64,000 bases of DNA, from assembly GCF_002159835.1 (NCBI RefSeq), contig NZ_NFJL01000006.1, forward strand, positions 120,279-184,278, given 5' to 3'. Every line of letters begins with the position of its first letter. Position 1 is the stretch's first letter. Source of the stretch: Blautia sp. An249 (lineage in GTDB: Bacteria > Bacillota > Clostridia > Lachnospirales > Lachnospiraceae). Positions 7,966 to 15,590 of the stretch are shown here, one piece after another. The notes below the pieces were generated by a model. The model made no database searches. It was not told where the DNA came from and saw nothing but the letters and a program-made list of their open reading frames with translations. The translations under genes and the position numbers were made by a program.

Positions 7966-8664
7966 TTATTTATCTAACTCAGACAGACAATCGGTAAAAG
8001 CTTTGGTGATAAGCTGAGGCCGTGTGATAATAGAGCCTACAACCACGCTGAAACAGCCAAGCTCGATTACCCGTTTCGCCTTCTCGGGCGTATTGATGTT
8101 TCCTTCTGCAATGACCGGATGAGAAACCTTCTCCAGAATGGTACGGATGATTTTGAAATCGTCTGCCTCGATTTTATCTCCACGGCTCTGGTCGGTATAT
8201 CCTACCAGAGTGGTTCCGATAAAATCAAATCCCAGTTTATCCGCATAGAGAGCTTCTTCTACTGTGGAGCAGTCAGCCATAAGCTTCTGACCGGGGTATT
8301 TGGCGCGAATCTCTTTTACAAAGTCTTCCAGCGACAGATTTCCGGGACGTACCTCCCTGGTTGCATCCAGAGCGATAATCTCCGGTTTTACCTCCATCAG
8401 TTCCTCCACTTCTTTCATAGTAGGAGTGATATAGATCTTGCTGTCCGGGTAATCCCGTTTTACAATTCCGATAACAGGAAGATCCACATTTTTCTTAATT
8501 TCCTCAATATCTTCTCTGGTATTTGCACGGATACCATAAGCGCCGCCTTCCTTTGCGGCCCGCGCCATGCGTCCCATGATGAAAGAAGAATGTAAAGGCT
8601 CATGAGGAAGAGCCTGGCAGGAAACGATCAGATGTCCTTTTAATGCCTGTAAATAAGGTTCCAT
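7966..8664 (-). CDS. nanE: N-acetylmannosamine-6-phosphate 2-epimerase
   Basis: 232 residues, the usual NanE length. It converts ManNAc-6-P to GlcNAc-6-P, which NagA (encoded divergently) then deacetylates. TIM-barrel landmarks are [10 protein letters not shown] (44-53), GIVKRDY with the catalytic Lys at 69, ALDATREV (98-105), MADCST (129-134), IAEGNI and [10 protein letters not shown] near the phosphate site. It is the first gene of the six-gene nan operon, 45 nt before nanA. The start follows AAGGAGAG, and a strong promoter sits 50 nt upstream. Confidence 0.94.
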   Translation of the reverse strand: MEPYLQALKGHLIVSCQALPHEPLHSSFIMGRMARAAKEGGAYGIRANTREDIEEIKKNVDLPVIGIVKRDYPDSKIYITPTMKEVEELMEVKPEIIALDATREVRPGNLSLEDFVKEIRAKYPGQKLMADCSTVEEALYADKLGFDFIGTTLVGYTDQSRGDKIEADDFKIIRTILEKVSHPVIAEGNINTPEKAKRVIELGCFSVVVGSIITRPQLITKAFTDCLSELDK

Positions 8665-8714
8665 AGTTCGCCTCTCCTTTCGGTTGTTATTTGCTTCTGT
8701 GTTTTTCTGCTCTC

Positions 8715-8743
8715 AGTATAGAACTTCAAGAAAATAATTTCAA
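8715..8743 (-). promoter_or_regulatory. Sigma-A promoter of the nan operon
   Basis: The minus strand has TTGAAA (8738-8743), a 17-bp spacer and TATACT (8715-8720), about 50 nt before nanE. Confidence 0.8.
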
Positions 8744-8758
8744 TATTGAGAAACGAGT

Positions 8759-8774
8759 TTGAAAGTACTTTCAA
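8759..8774. promoter_or_regulatory. Palindromic operator 1 (probable RpiR/NanR site)
   Basis: TTGAAAGTACTTTCAA is a perfect 16-bp palindrome. Its centre is near -58 relative to the predicted nanE transcription start. A related site lies at 8844, with centres 84 bp apart. Confidence 0.65.
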
Positions 8775-8843
8775 CATATACGTGAAAATTACCTGATTTG
8801 CCCCGTTTACCCTTGGGCAGTTATAGGAAAAACGCATAAAGGG

Positions 8844-8857
8844 TGAAAGTATTTGCA
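8844..8857. promoter_or_regulatory. Operator 2, related to the 8759 palindrome
   Basis: TGAAAGTATTTGCA matches the inner 14 bp of the 8759 palindrome at 12 positions. Its centre is near -58 relative to the predicted nagA transcription start. Confidence 0.55.
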
Positions 8858-8873
8858 ATTATTATGGCTGATA

Positions 8874-8902
8874 TTGAAAAGAAGAATAACACTGTCTATA
8901 AT
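8874..8902 (+). promoter_or_regulatory. Sigma-A promoter of nagA
   Basis: TTGAAA (8874-8879), a 17-bp spacer and TATAAT (8897-8902), followed by AGGAGG before the nagA start. Confidence 0.8.
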
Positions 8903-8943
8903 AAGAAAAAATAAGTGGGAACAAAGAAGAAGGAGGAAGCCCT

Positions 8944-10050
8944 ATGATCATTAAAAATGGAAAGGTTTTTCAGGAAGACGGAAATTTTGTACAAAAGGAT
9001 CTATATATAGATGACAATCATAAAATCGCCCGGTCCGAGGATCAAATCGGAGATAAAAGTGTGGTAGATGCCGGCGGAAGACTGGTGATTCCGGGCCTGG
9101 TGGATATTCACAGCCACGGAGCGTTCGGCCATGATTTTTCAGACGGAGATTCGGAAGGATTGAAAATTATTCTGAAATACCAGAAAGATCATGGAATAAC
9201 TTCCTACTGTCCAACATCCATGACACTTCCCAAAGAACAGCTTTTAAAGATTTTTCAGACGGTGCGGGAAGTGGAAGATTATCGGGAAGGTGCCCGTGTA
9301 GCAGGCATTAATATGGAAGGCCCCTTCATTGATCCGGCGAAAAAAGGCGCCCATGTGGAAGGGTATATCGTGGAACCGGATGTGGAATTTTTCCGGGAAT
9401 GTAATGAAAAATGCGGCAATCGGATTAAACTGGTGACCCTGGCGCCCAATACCAGGGGAGCGGAGCGCTTCATTGAGGAGCTGCACCGGGAAACCTGCAT
9501 CTCCCTGGGACACACAGGGGCAGATTATGAAACCTGCAAAAAAGCCATGGAACTGGGAGCCCATCATGTTACCCATCTGTTTAATGCCATGCTCCCCTTT
9601 GCACACAGGGAACCGGGACTGGTGGGAGCGGCGGCAGACGACGATTCCTGTATGGTGGAACTGATCGGGGACGGGCTGCACATTCACCCCGGCATGGTTC
9701 GCAGTATTTTCCGTATGTTCGGGGAAGAGAGAGTCTGCCTGATCAGCGACTCCATGATGGCCACGGGAATGGAGAACGGAACTTACGAGCTGGGGGGACA
9801 GAAAGTACAGGTGAAAGACCGGAAAGCCACATTAAAGGACGGGACCATCGCCGGATCAGCCACCAACCTGTTCGATGTGATGAAGACGGTACACAGCTTC
9901 GGTATCCCGCTGAAGACGGCGGTTTTTGCAGCAACCAGAAATCCTGCCAAAAGCATTGGGATTTATGAAACGGTGGGCTCAGTCACTCCCGGTAAAGAAG
10001 CAGATCTGTTAATTCTAAGTGAAAACCTGGATTTGCTGCAGGTAATTTAA
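8944..10050 (+). CDS. nagA: N-acetylglucosamine-6-phosphate deacetylase
   Basis: 368 residues. Amidohydrolase-superfamily enzyme that removes acetate from GlcNAc-6-P to give GlcN-6-P, the step after NanE. Metal-site and catalytic landmarks are H56-S-H58 (VDIHSHGAFG), E125 (NMEGPF), H190 (LGHTGAD), H211 (VTHLFNAM) and the catalytic D269 (LISDSM). LFNAM and AHREPGL are typical of NagA. It is divergent from the nan operon and shares a regulatory region with two related palindromes, so both arms are probably controlled by the RpiR regulator. No nagB is next to it; the deaminase must be encoded elsewhere. Confidence 0.94.
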   Translation: MIIKNGKVFQEDGNFVQKDLYIDDNHKIARSEDQIGDKSVVDAGGRLVIPGLVDIHSHGAFGHDFSDGDSEGLKIILKYQKDHGITSYCPTSMTLPKEQLLKIFQTVREVEDYREGARVAGINMEGPFIDPAKKGAHVEGYIVEPDVEFFRECNEKCGNRIKLVTLAPNTRGAERFIEELHRETCISLGHTGADYETCKKAMELGAHHVTHLFNAMLPFAHREPGLVGAAADDDSCMVELIGDGLHIHPGMVRSIFRMFGEERVCLISDSMMATGMENGTYELGGQKVQVKDRKATLKDGTIAGSATNLFDVMKTVHSFGIPLKTAVFAATRNPAKSIGIYETVGSVTPGKEADLLILSENLDLLQVI

Positions 10051-10121
10051 GAGATAAAAGAAACGTAAAAAATGGGTGGCAGAAATTAACGGTTTTTTAA
10101 TAATTTTCTCCCGGAAACGAA

Positions 10122-10150
10122 TTGTATTTTGTACAGGCCTGGTGTATGAT
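10122..10150 (+). promoter_or_regulatory. Sigma-A promoter of the polysaccharide deacetylase gene
   Basis: TTGTAT (10122-10127), a 17-bp spacer and TATGAT (10145-10150), 41 nt before the start codon. Confidence 0.55.
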
Positions 10151-10190
10151 AAATGGGAAATTTCAATTCAAGGGATAGAGGTTTATATAA

Positions 10191-11459
10191 ATGGACAAAA
10201 GAGTGATACAGCGGAGAATGCGGCAGAAGCGGAGGCAGTTGCTGATACGTAAGATAACAAAGCTGGTTTTCTGTGCGGTGGCAGCCGTCCTTTTGGTGGT
10301 CTTCGTGGTGAAAGGAATTATCGGTCCGATTACGGGAAAGCTGGGAGGAAAGGAAGAAGGAACGACTCAGGAGGTACAGGCGAAGACCCAGGAAGCGGAT
10401 CCTTCGGCAGCCATCCGCCAGCCCATAAAAGGAGAAGCAGACGCGGGAAAACTTTCTTCCACATCGGTAGGATGGCAGGAAGACGAGAATGGAAAATGGT
10501 ATCAGAATGCCGATGGTTCCTACTATGCAGGCGGCATGGCAGAAATCGACGGCAGTACATATGGATTTGATGAGAATGGTTATCTGGAGAGCGGATGGGC
10601 CACTTATGGATCCCAGGATTACTACTTTAACGATGACGGAACCCTGGATCCCCAGAAGCAGCGGCCGATGATTGCCCTGACTTTTGACGACGGTCCGGGC
10701 GAGTATACCAATCGTCTTCTGGATTGTCTGGAGGAATACGGCGCCCATGCAACCTTCTTTATGCTGGGACAGAACGTTGGAAATTATCCGGATGCGCCCA
10801 AGAGAATGCAGGAAATCGGCTGTGAACTGGGAAATCATTCCTGGAGTCATCCCCAGCTTACCACTCTGGGTCTGGATCAGGTATCCGAACAGTTTGAGAA
10901 GACCAATCAGGCTCTGGAAGATGCCTGCGGATCGCCTGCTACGGTGGCCCGTACTCCATACGGAGCCCAGGATGATTCCATACTGAGCGCAGTGGGACTG
11001 CCCTGCTTTATGTGGTCTACAGACAGTCTGGACTGGAAACTGCTGGATGCACAGGCAGATATTGATTCCATTATGAATGATGAAACCCTGGGCGACGGTT
11101 CCATTATTCTGATGCATGATATACATGAGCCGTCGGTGGACGCCGCCATTGAGCTGATTCCGATGTTAATCGATCAGGGATATAAACTGGTAACGGTCAG
11201 CGAGCTGGCAGAAGCCAAGGGAGTCAGTCTGGAAGCAGGAAAATCGTATTCCGATTTCTGGCCGTCTACCATAGAGAGTTTAACCGGTTCCTCTTCTGAG
11301 GATGATTATACGGAAGAAGATTACACAGAAGACGAAGGAGACGGCGAAGTTTATGAAGACTATGTGGAGAGCACCAGCAATGAGGAAGCCGAAGAGATAA
11401 ACAGCACAGACGATTCATCCGGAGAGGATTATCAGGAGAATCCGGACAGTGAAGAATAG
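10191..11459 (+). CDS. Membrane-anchored polysaccharide deacetylase (NodB domain) with cell-wall-binding-type repeats
   Basis: 422 residues. A very basic N terminus and a membrane segment (about 24-44) anchor it with the bulk outside. Residues about 94-152 look like two or three choline-binding/glucan-binding-type repeats (GWQEDENGKWYQNADGSYY, GYLESGWATYGSQDYYF). The NodB domain follows, with TFDDGP 164-169 (catalytic D166, metal D167), metal ligands H216 and H220 in NHSWSH, RTPYG from 254 and catalytic H309 in LMHDIH. All five motif regions are intact, so an active CE4 deacetylase on peptidoglycan or another GlcNAc polymer is expected. The last 60 residues are an acidic Asp/Glu/Ser/Tyr-rich tail, similar in style to the CapA-family protein encoded at 39306. 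The gene stands alone between its promoter and a strong terminator. Confidence 0.9.
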   Translation: MDKRVIQRRMRQKRRQLLIRKITKLVFCAVAAVLLVVFVVKGIIGPITGKLGGKEEGTTQEVQAKTQEADPSAAIRQPIKGEADAGKLSSTSVGWQEDENGKWYQNADGSYYAGGMAEIDGSTYGFDENGYLESGWATYGSQDYYFNDDGTLDPQKQRPMIALTFDDGPGEYTNRLLDCLEEYGAHATFFMLGQNVGNYPDAPKRMQEIGCELGNHSWSHPQLTTLGLDQVSEQFEKTNQALEDACGSPATVARTPYGAQDDSILSAVGLPCFMWSTDSLDWKLLDAQADIDSIMNDETLGDGSIILMHDIHEPSVDAAIELIPMLIDQGYKLVTVSELAEAKGVSLEAGKSYSDFWPSTIESLTGSSSEDDYTEEDYTEDEGDGEVYEDYVESTSNEEAEEINSTDDSSGEDYQENPDSEE

Positions 11460-11469
11460 GAAAAGACAG

Positions 11470-11513
11470 AAGAGGAGATGTTTAAATAAGAGCATCTCCT
11501 CTTATATTTTTTT
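11470..11513 (+). terminator. Rho-independent terminator of the deacetylase gene
   Basis: A perfect 11-bp stem (11470-11480 with 11493-11503) is followed by ATATTTTTTT. Confidence 0.9.
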
Positions 11514-11533
11514 GGTATCTGTGTTGGATTTCG

Positions 11534-11562
11534 TTGACGGAGCTATTTGGATATATTATAAT
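11534..11562 (+). promoter_or_regulatory. Sigma-A promoter of the GH13-glgB operon
   Basis: TTGACG (11534-11539), a 17-bp spacer and TATAAT (11557-11562). A second TATAAT lies shortly after it. Confidence 0.75.
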
Positions 11563-11668
11563 TTATGCTATAATGTTTCTGGATTTTATAGTAAAAGGTG
11601 TACAAAATCACCATGAATCCGACAGAATCAGACTTCGAAGGACATATTAAATGTTAGGAGGATTTAAA

Positions 11669-13021
11669 ATGGGAAAATGGTATGAGGAAGCAGTGTTTTA
11701 CCACATGTATCCAATCGGGATGACGGGCGCTCCCCGGGTGAACGAGGGCGGACCGGCAGAACACCGCTTCCGGGAACTGATAAAATGGCTGCCCCACATT
11801 GAAGAACTGGGCTGCACGGCCATTTATATAGGACCCCTGTTTGAATCGACTTCTCATGGGTACGATACAAAAGATTATAAATCAGTAGACAGACGTCTGG
11901 GCGACAACCAGGATTTTAAAGAATTCGTAGAAGAAGCTCATAAACGGAAGATTAAGATCGTTGTGGACGGTGTGTTTAACCATACAGGAAGAGAATTTTT
12001 TGCCTTCCGGGATATACAGAAAAACAGAGAAAACTCTCCCTACTGCAGTTGGTATAAAGGGATCAATTTCGGCTGGGATAACCCCTATCATGACGGATTC
12101 GGGTACGAGGCCTGGAGGAACTGTTTCGAATTAGTAAACCTGAATTTATGGGAGCCGAAAGTCAGAGAGTATCTTCTGGACGTAATCGGTTTCTGGATTG
12201 AGGAATTTCAGATCGACGGCATCCGCCTGGACTGCGCCGACTGCCTGGATTTCTCCTTTATGGAAGAGATGAGGAGGTACGTGGATGCCAGGAAAGAAGA
12301 TTTCTGGCTGATGGGCGAGGTGATCCACGGGGATTACAGCCGTTATGTAAAGCCCGGGATGTTAAACAGCGTGACCAATTACGAACTGCATAAAGGACTG
12401 TATTCCGGCCATAATGATCACAACTACTTTGAAATTGCCCATACCATAAGGCGCCAGTTCGATCAGAACGGAGGCATTTATAAAGGGGCGAAGCTTTATT
12501 CCTTTGTGGATAATCACGATGTGGACCGTCTGGCAAGCAAGCTGACCCATAAAGAACATCTTCCCCTGGTGTATACTCTTTTATACACCCTTCCGGGGAT
12601 TCCCTCCATTTATTATGGATCAGAATGGGGAATCGAAGGGAAGAAAGAAGGCCCCAACGACGATTATTTAAGGCCGGCGGTAAATCTGGAAGAAGTGTTA
12701 AAAGAAGTCCCCAATCCGGAGCTGATGGAATGGATACAGCTTCTGGGGAAAATTCACCGGGAGTATCCGGCCTGCTCCAATGGAGAATACAAAGAGCTTG
12801 TATTAACCAACCGGCAGTATGCCTATGCCAGGATACAGGGAGACAGCGGTATTATAGCGGCTGTAAATAATGATGAACAAGAGGCGAAGATACAGATACC
12901 GGCGCCGTTTTCGGAAAAAACATATAGAAGTCTTACAGACGATGAGGTATGGGAGCCAGAGAATGGGAAAATTCTTCTGACGCTCAAGCCCAGCGAAAGT
13001 AAATTATTAGAATTTCATTGA
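11669..13021 (+). CDS. Cytoplasmic GH13 alpha-amylase-family glycosidase
   Basis: 450 residues. The start at 11669 is chosen because TTAGGAGG lies eight bases before it; an earlier ATG at 11651 lies upstream of that ribosome site. There is no signal peptide, so the enzyme works on intracellular maltodextrin or glycogen. GH13 regions are visible: DGVFNHTG (region I), GIRLDCAD with the Asp nucleophile (region II), LMGEVIHGDY with the acid/base Glu (region III) and FVDNHDVDR with the third acidic residue (region IV). A short C-terminal beta domain follows. There is no CBM34 or CBM48 domain. It is 15 nt upstream of glgB, so both probably remodel glycogen. The exact specificity (alpha-amylase, maltogenic or transglycosylase) cannot be read from the sequence. 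Confidence 0.85.
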   Translation: MGKWYEEAVFYHMYPIGMTGAPRVNEGGPAEHRFRELIKWLPHIEELGCTAIYIGPLFESTSHGYDTKDYKSVDRRLGDNQDFKEFVEEAHKRKIKIVVDGVFNHTGREFFAFRDIQKNRENSPYCSWYKGINFGWDNPYHDGFGYEAWRNCFELVNLNLWEPKVREYLLDVIGFWIEEFQIDGIRLDCADCLDFSFMEEMRRYVDARKEDFWLMGEVIHGDYSRYVKPGMLNSVTNYELHKGLYSGHNDHNYFEIAHTIRRQFDQNGGIYKGAKLYSFVDNHDVDRLASKLTHKEHLPLVYTLLYTLPGIPSIYYGSEWGIEGKKEGPNDDYLRPAVNLEEVLKEVPNPELMEWIQLLGKIHREYPACSNGEYKELVLTNRQYAYARIQGDSGIIAAVNNDEQEAKIQIPAPFSEKTYRSLTDDEVWEPENGKILLTLKPSESKLLEFH

Positions 13022-13036
13022 CAGGGAGGGAGCTTA

Positions 13037-14938
13037 ATGAAGAAGAAAGCTACAACAGAGAAAATTGAAATTACAGAACTGGATCAGTATCTGTTCGGTC
13101 AGGGGGTACATTATGACATTTATAAGAAACTGGGAGCCCATCCTGCCAAGAGAGGGAGAAAAACAGGTATCTATTTTGCTGTCTGGGCGCCGGACGCAAA
13201 GGGTGTATCGGTAATCGGAGATTTTAACCAGTGGGATACAGAAGCAAATCCCATGAAAAAGCTGGGACCTATGGGGATTTACGAGGCATTTATTCCCGAG
13301 GCCAAACTGGGAGATTTATATAAGTATTACATTATCGGCGCCAATGGGGAAGAACTGTATAAGGCGGATCCCTACGCCAATGCGGCAGAGCTTCGTCCGG
13401 GCACGGCTTCCCGGGTAACCAATATCGCGGACTATACCTGGAAAGATGAAACCTGGATGAAAAATCGTCCCCAGTTCGATGAAAAAGTGCAGCCTATGGC
13501 AATCTATGAAGTGCATCCCGGCTCCTGGAAGAAACATCCTCTCACAGAAGAAGATGAGGACGGATTCTACAATTACCGGGAATTTGCCCATGAACTGGCA
13601 AAATACGTGAAAGAGATGGGGTATACCCATGTAGAACTGATGGGAATTGCAGAGCATCCCTTCGATGGTTCCTGGGGATACCAGGTAACCGGATACTATG
13701 CGCCTACTTCCCGGTACGGAACGCCCCAGGATTTTAAATACATGGTGGATTATCTGCATCGTCAGAAAATCGGGGTTATTTTAGACTGGGTTCCCGCCCA
13801 TTTCCCCAAAGACGCCCATGGACTTGCCAACTTCGACGGATATGCCGTATATGAACATGCCGATCCCAGACAGGGAGAGCACCCCGACTGGGGAACCAAG
13901 ATCTACAATTACGGCAGACCGGAGGTGAAGAACTTCCTCATTGCCAACGCTCTGTTCTGGGTGGAGGAATGTCATGTGGACGGCCTTCGCGTGGACGCGG
14001 TTGCCTCCATGCTTTATCTGGATTACGGAAAGAGAGACGGCGAGTGGGTTGCCAATAAATACGGCGAGAACAAAAACCTGGAAGCCATTGAATTCTTCAA
14101 ACACCTGAATACGGTAGTGTTAGGAAGAAATCACGGAACCGTCATGATCGCCGAGGAATCTACCGCGTGGCCCATGGTAACAGGAAAAGCGGAAGAAGAC
14201 GGACTGGGATTCTCTCTGAAGTGGAACATGGGATGGATGAACGATTTCCTGGAGTATATGAAACAGGATCCTTATTTCAGAAAGTACAATCATAATAAGA
14301 TGACCTTCTCCATGACCTATGCTTACAGTGAGAAATATATTCTGGTAATTTCCCACGATGAAGTGGTTCATTTAAAATGCTCGATGGTCAACAAGATGCC
14401 GGGTTATCTGGACGACAAGTTTAAGAATCTGAAGGCAGCCTATGCCTTTATGACCGGCCATCCGGGAAAGAAACTGCTGTTTATGGGACAGGATTTCGGA
14501 CAGCTTCAGGAGTGGAGTGAGAAGAGGGAACTGGACTGGTTCCTTCTGGGAGAGAAAAATCATCAGGATCTGCAGTCCTTTGTGCGTGACCTGCTGAAAA
14601 TATACAGAAAATATCCGGCTCTTTACGCAATGGATACCAATCCGGAAGGATTCGAGTGGATAAACGCCAATGACGGAGACAGAAGTATTTTCAGTTTTGT
14701 ACGGAAGTCACCTACCAAGAGAAATAACCTGTTGTTTGTATGTAACTTTACACCTATGGAGCGGCCGGATTACCGGGTAGGAGTGCCCAGAAAGAAACAG
14801 TACAAGCTGATTATGGATGAAAACGGATTGCTGGATAAGCCTAAGGTTTACCAGGCAGAAAAGAAAGAGTGCGACAACCGTCCGTTCTCCATGGCGCACC
14901 CACTGCCGCCGTACGGAGTTGCCGTATTCCTGTACTAG
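13037..14938 (+). CDS. glgB: 1,4-alpha-glucan branching enzyme
   Basis: 633 residues, the usual length of a GlgB with one N-terminal CBM48 domain (about 30-145, with FAVWAPDAKGVSVIGDFNQW). The GH13 catalytic barrel follows. Region I is LDWVPAHFP, region II is GLRVDAVASMLY with the nucleophile Asp, region III is MIAEEST with the acid/base Glu, and region IV is ISHDEVVH. It makes the alpha-1,6 branches of glycogen. Second gene of an operon with the GH13 enzyme; the ribosome site GGGAGGGAGC fits the start. No other glycogen genes (glgA, glgC, glgD, glgP) are in the window. Confidence 0.95.
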   Translation: MKKKATTEKIEITELDQYLFGQGVHYDIYKKLGAHPAKRGRKTGIYFAVWAPDAKGVSVIGDFNQWDTEANPMKKLGPMGIYEAFIPEAKLGDLYKYYIIGANGEELYKADPYANAAELRPGTASRVTNIADYTWKDETWMKNRPQFDEKVQPMAIYEVHPGSWKKHPLTEEDEDGFYNYREFAHELAKYVKEMGYTHVELMGIAEHPFDGSWGYQVTGYYAPTSRYGTPQDFKYMVDYLHRQKIGVILDWVPAHFPKDAHGLANFDGYAVYEHADPRQGEHPDWGTKIYNYGRPEVKNFLIANALFWVEECHVDGLRVDAVASMLYLDYGKRDGEWVANKYGENKNLEAIEFFKHLNTVVLGRNHGTVMIAEESTAWPMVTGKAEEDGLGFSLKWNMGWMNDFLEYMKQDPYFRKYNHNKMTFSMTYAYSEKYILVISHDEVVHLKCSMVNKMPGYLDDKFKNLKAAYAFMTGHPGKKLLFMGQDFGQLQEWSEKRELDWFLLGEKNHQDLQSFVRDLLKIYRKYPALYAMDTNPEGFEWINANDGDRSIFSFVRKSPTKRNNLLFVCNFTPMERPDYRVGVPRKKQYKLIMDENGLLDKPKVYQAEKKECDNRPFSMAHPLPPYGVAVFLY

Positions 14939-14942
14939 AAAG

Positions 14943-15045
14943 AGCGTAACTATTGCGCTCAGCTCATAGGTCTGCCCGATTGAAAAATCATGCGAGCATG
15001 ATTTTCTCTCACGGACAGCCCTATGGCTGAATAGTTTCGGGAAAA
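14943..15045. repeat. About 100-bp imperfect palindrome (cruciform-type intergenic element)
   Basis: The two arms meet at 14994-14995. The inner arms AAAATCATGC (14984-14993) and GCATGATTTT (14996-15005) are exact. Outward, GGTCTGCCCG pairs with CGGACAGCCC at 8 of 10 positions, CATAGG pairs with CCTATG, and AACTATT pairs with AATAGTT. A 5-base excess in the left arm is the main asymmetry. It fills most of the glgB to 15145 gap and could end glgB transcripts or be a dispersed non-coding repeat. Confidence 0.6.
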
Positions 15046-15058
15046 TAAAGGAAATGAT

Positions 15059-15087
15059 TTGCATTTCCTCACAGAATGGGGTATAAT
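15059..15087 (+). promoter_or_regulatory. Sigma-A promoter of the 77-residue protein gene
   Basis: TTGCAT (15059-15064), a 17-bp spacer and TATAAT (15082-15087), directly after the palindromic element. Confidence 0.65.
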
Positions 15088-15144
15088 TACCGCGAAGTGA
15101 TGAATAATTAAAGTTTCAATAAAATTGGAAAGGAGATTTCAAAA

Positions 15145-15378
15145 ATGAAAGTATCCAATATTACAGATGTTGAAAAGTTTTTTAAAGTTGTTGATAGCTG
15201 CAAAGGAAGAGTAGAGTTAGTGACAGGAGAAGGCGACCGCTTAAATCTGAAATCACAGCTTACAAAATACGTTTCTCTGGCAACCATTTTCTCCAATGGA
15301 GAAATTCCGGAACTGGAACTGGTTGCATCAGACGCAGAAGACGTAGAAAAATTAATGGACTTCATGCTGAACGGCTGA
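15145..15378 (+). CDS. Small protein of unknown function (77 residues)
   Basis: 77 residues with no signal peptide and no membrane segment. The sequence is a balanced alpha/beta composition: a helix around DVEKFFKVVDSC, a strand pair around GRVELVTGEGDRLNLKS, a hydrophobic stretch around YVSLATIFSN, and a C-terminal helix DAEDVEKLMDFML. It has its own promoter, a good ribosome site (AAAGGAG) and a terminator, so it is a real monocistronic gene. I think I have seen similar short proteins across Clostridia under unconvincing names, but I do not recognise a function. The GEGDRL segment might suggest nucleotide or metal contact, but that is speculation. It precedes the two G3E GTPase genes. Confidence 0.8.
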   Translation: MKVSNITDVEKFFKVVDSCKGRVELVTGEGDRLNLKSQLTKYVSLATIFSNGEIPELELVASDAEDVEKLMDFMLNG

Positions 15379-15410
15379 TAACTGACAAAAGCGTAGTGCA
15401 AAGCGAAACA

Positions 15411-15470
15411 AGGGGGATGTGAGGAATCTGAAAGAGATTTTAGATAGTCATATCCCTCTGTTTTATATTT
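15411..15470 (+). terminator. Terminator after the 77-residue protein gene
   Basis: A 12-bp stem with two G-T wobbles (15411-15422 with 15448-15459), an inner AATCT/AGATT stem, and then GTTTTATATTTT. Confidence 0.7.
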
Positions 15471-15538
15471 TGTGCATTTTGCCAAGTATAGAAAAAAGAG
15501 AGGCTTTTGCGGTATTGCAGCAAAATAAAGGAAAAAAA

Positions 15539-15568
15539 TAACCAGGGGTCTTTAACGACTGCTGGTTA
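15539..15568 (+). promoter_or_regulatory. Leader hairpin before the CobW-type GTPase gene
   Basis: TAACCAG (15539-15545) pairs with CTGGTTA (15562-15568), and an inner GTC/GAC stem is possible. It lies just upstream of the ribosome site and is followed by AAATTT. It could be an attenuator, but no metal-regulator box is clear. Confidence 0.35.
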
Positions 15569-15590
15569 AAATTTGTGAGAGGAGACAGCT

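Noticed and set aside
3117..10050. Reading the nan cluster as a MurNAc (murQ/murP) pathway because the regulator is MurR-like
   Set aside because: NanE, NanA and the YhcH-type anomerase are clearly sialic acid enzymes, and no MurQ etherase is present.
10086..11126. Minus-strand frame of 346 codons opposite the polysaccharide deacetylase gene
   Set aside because: Antisense to a gene with a complete catalytic motif set; no ribosome site and no recognisable domain.
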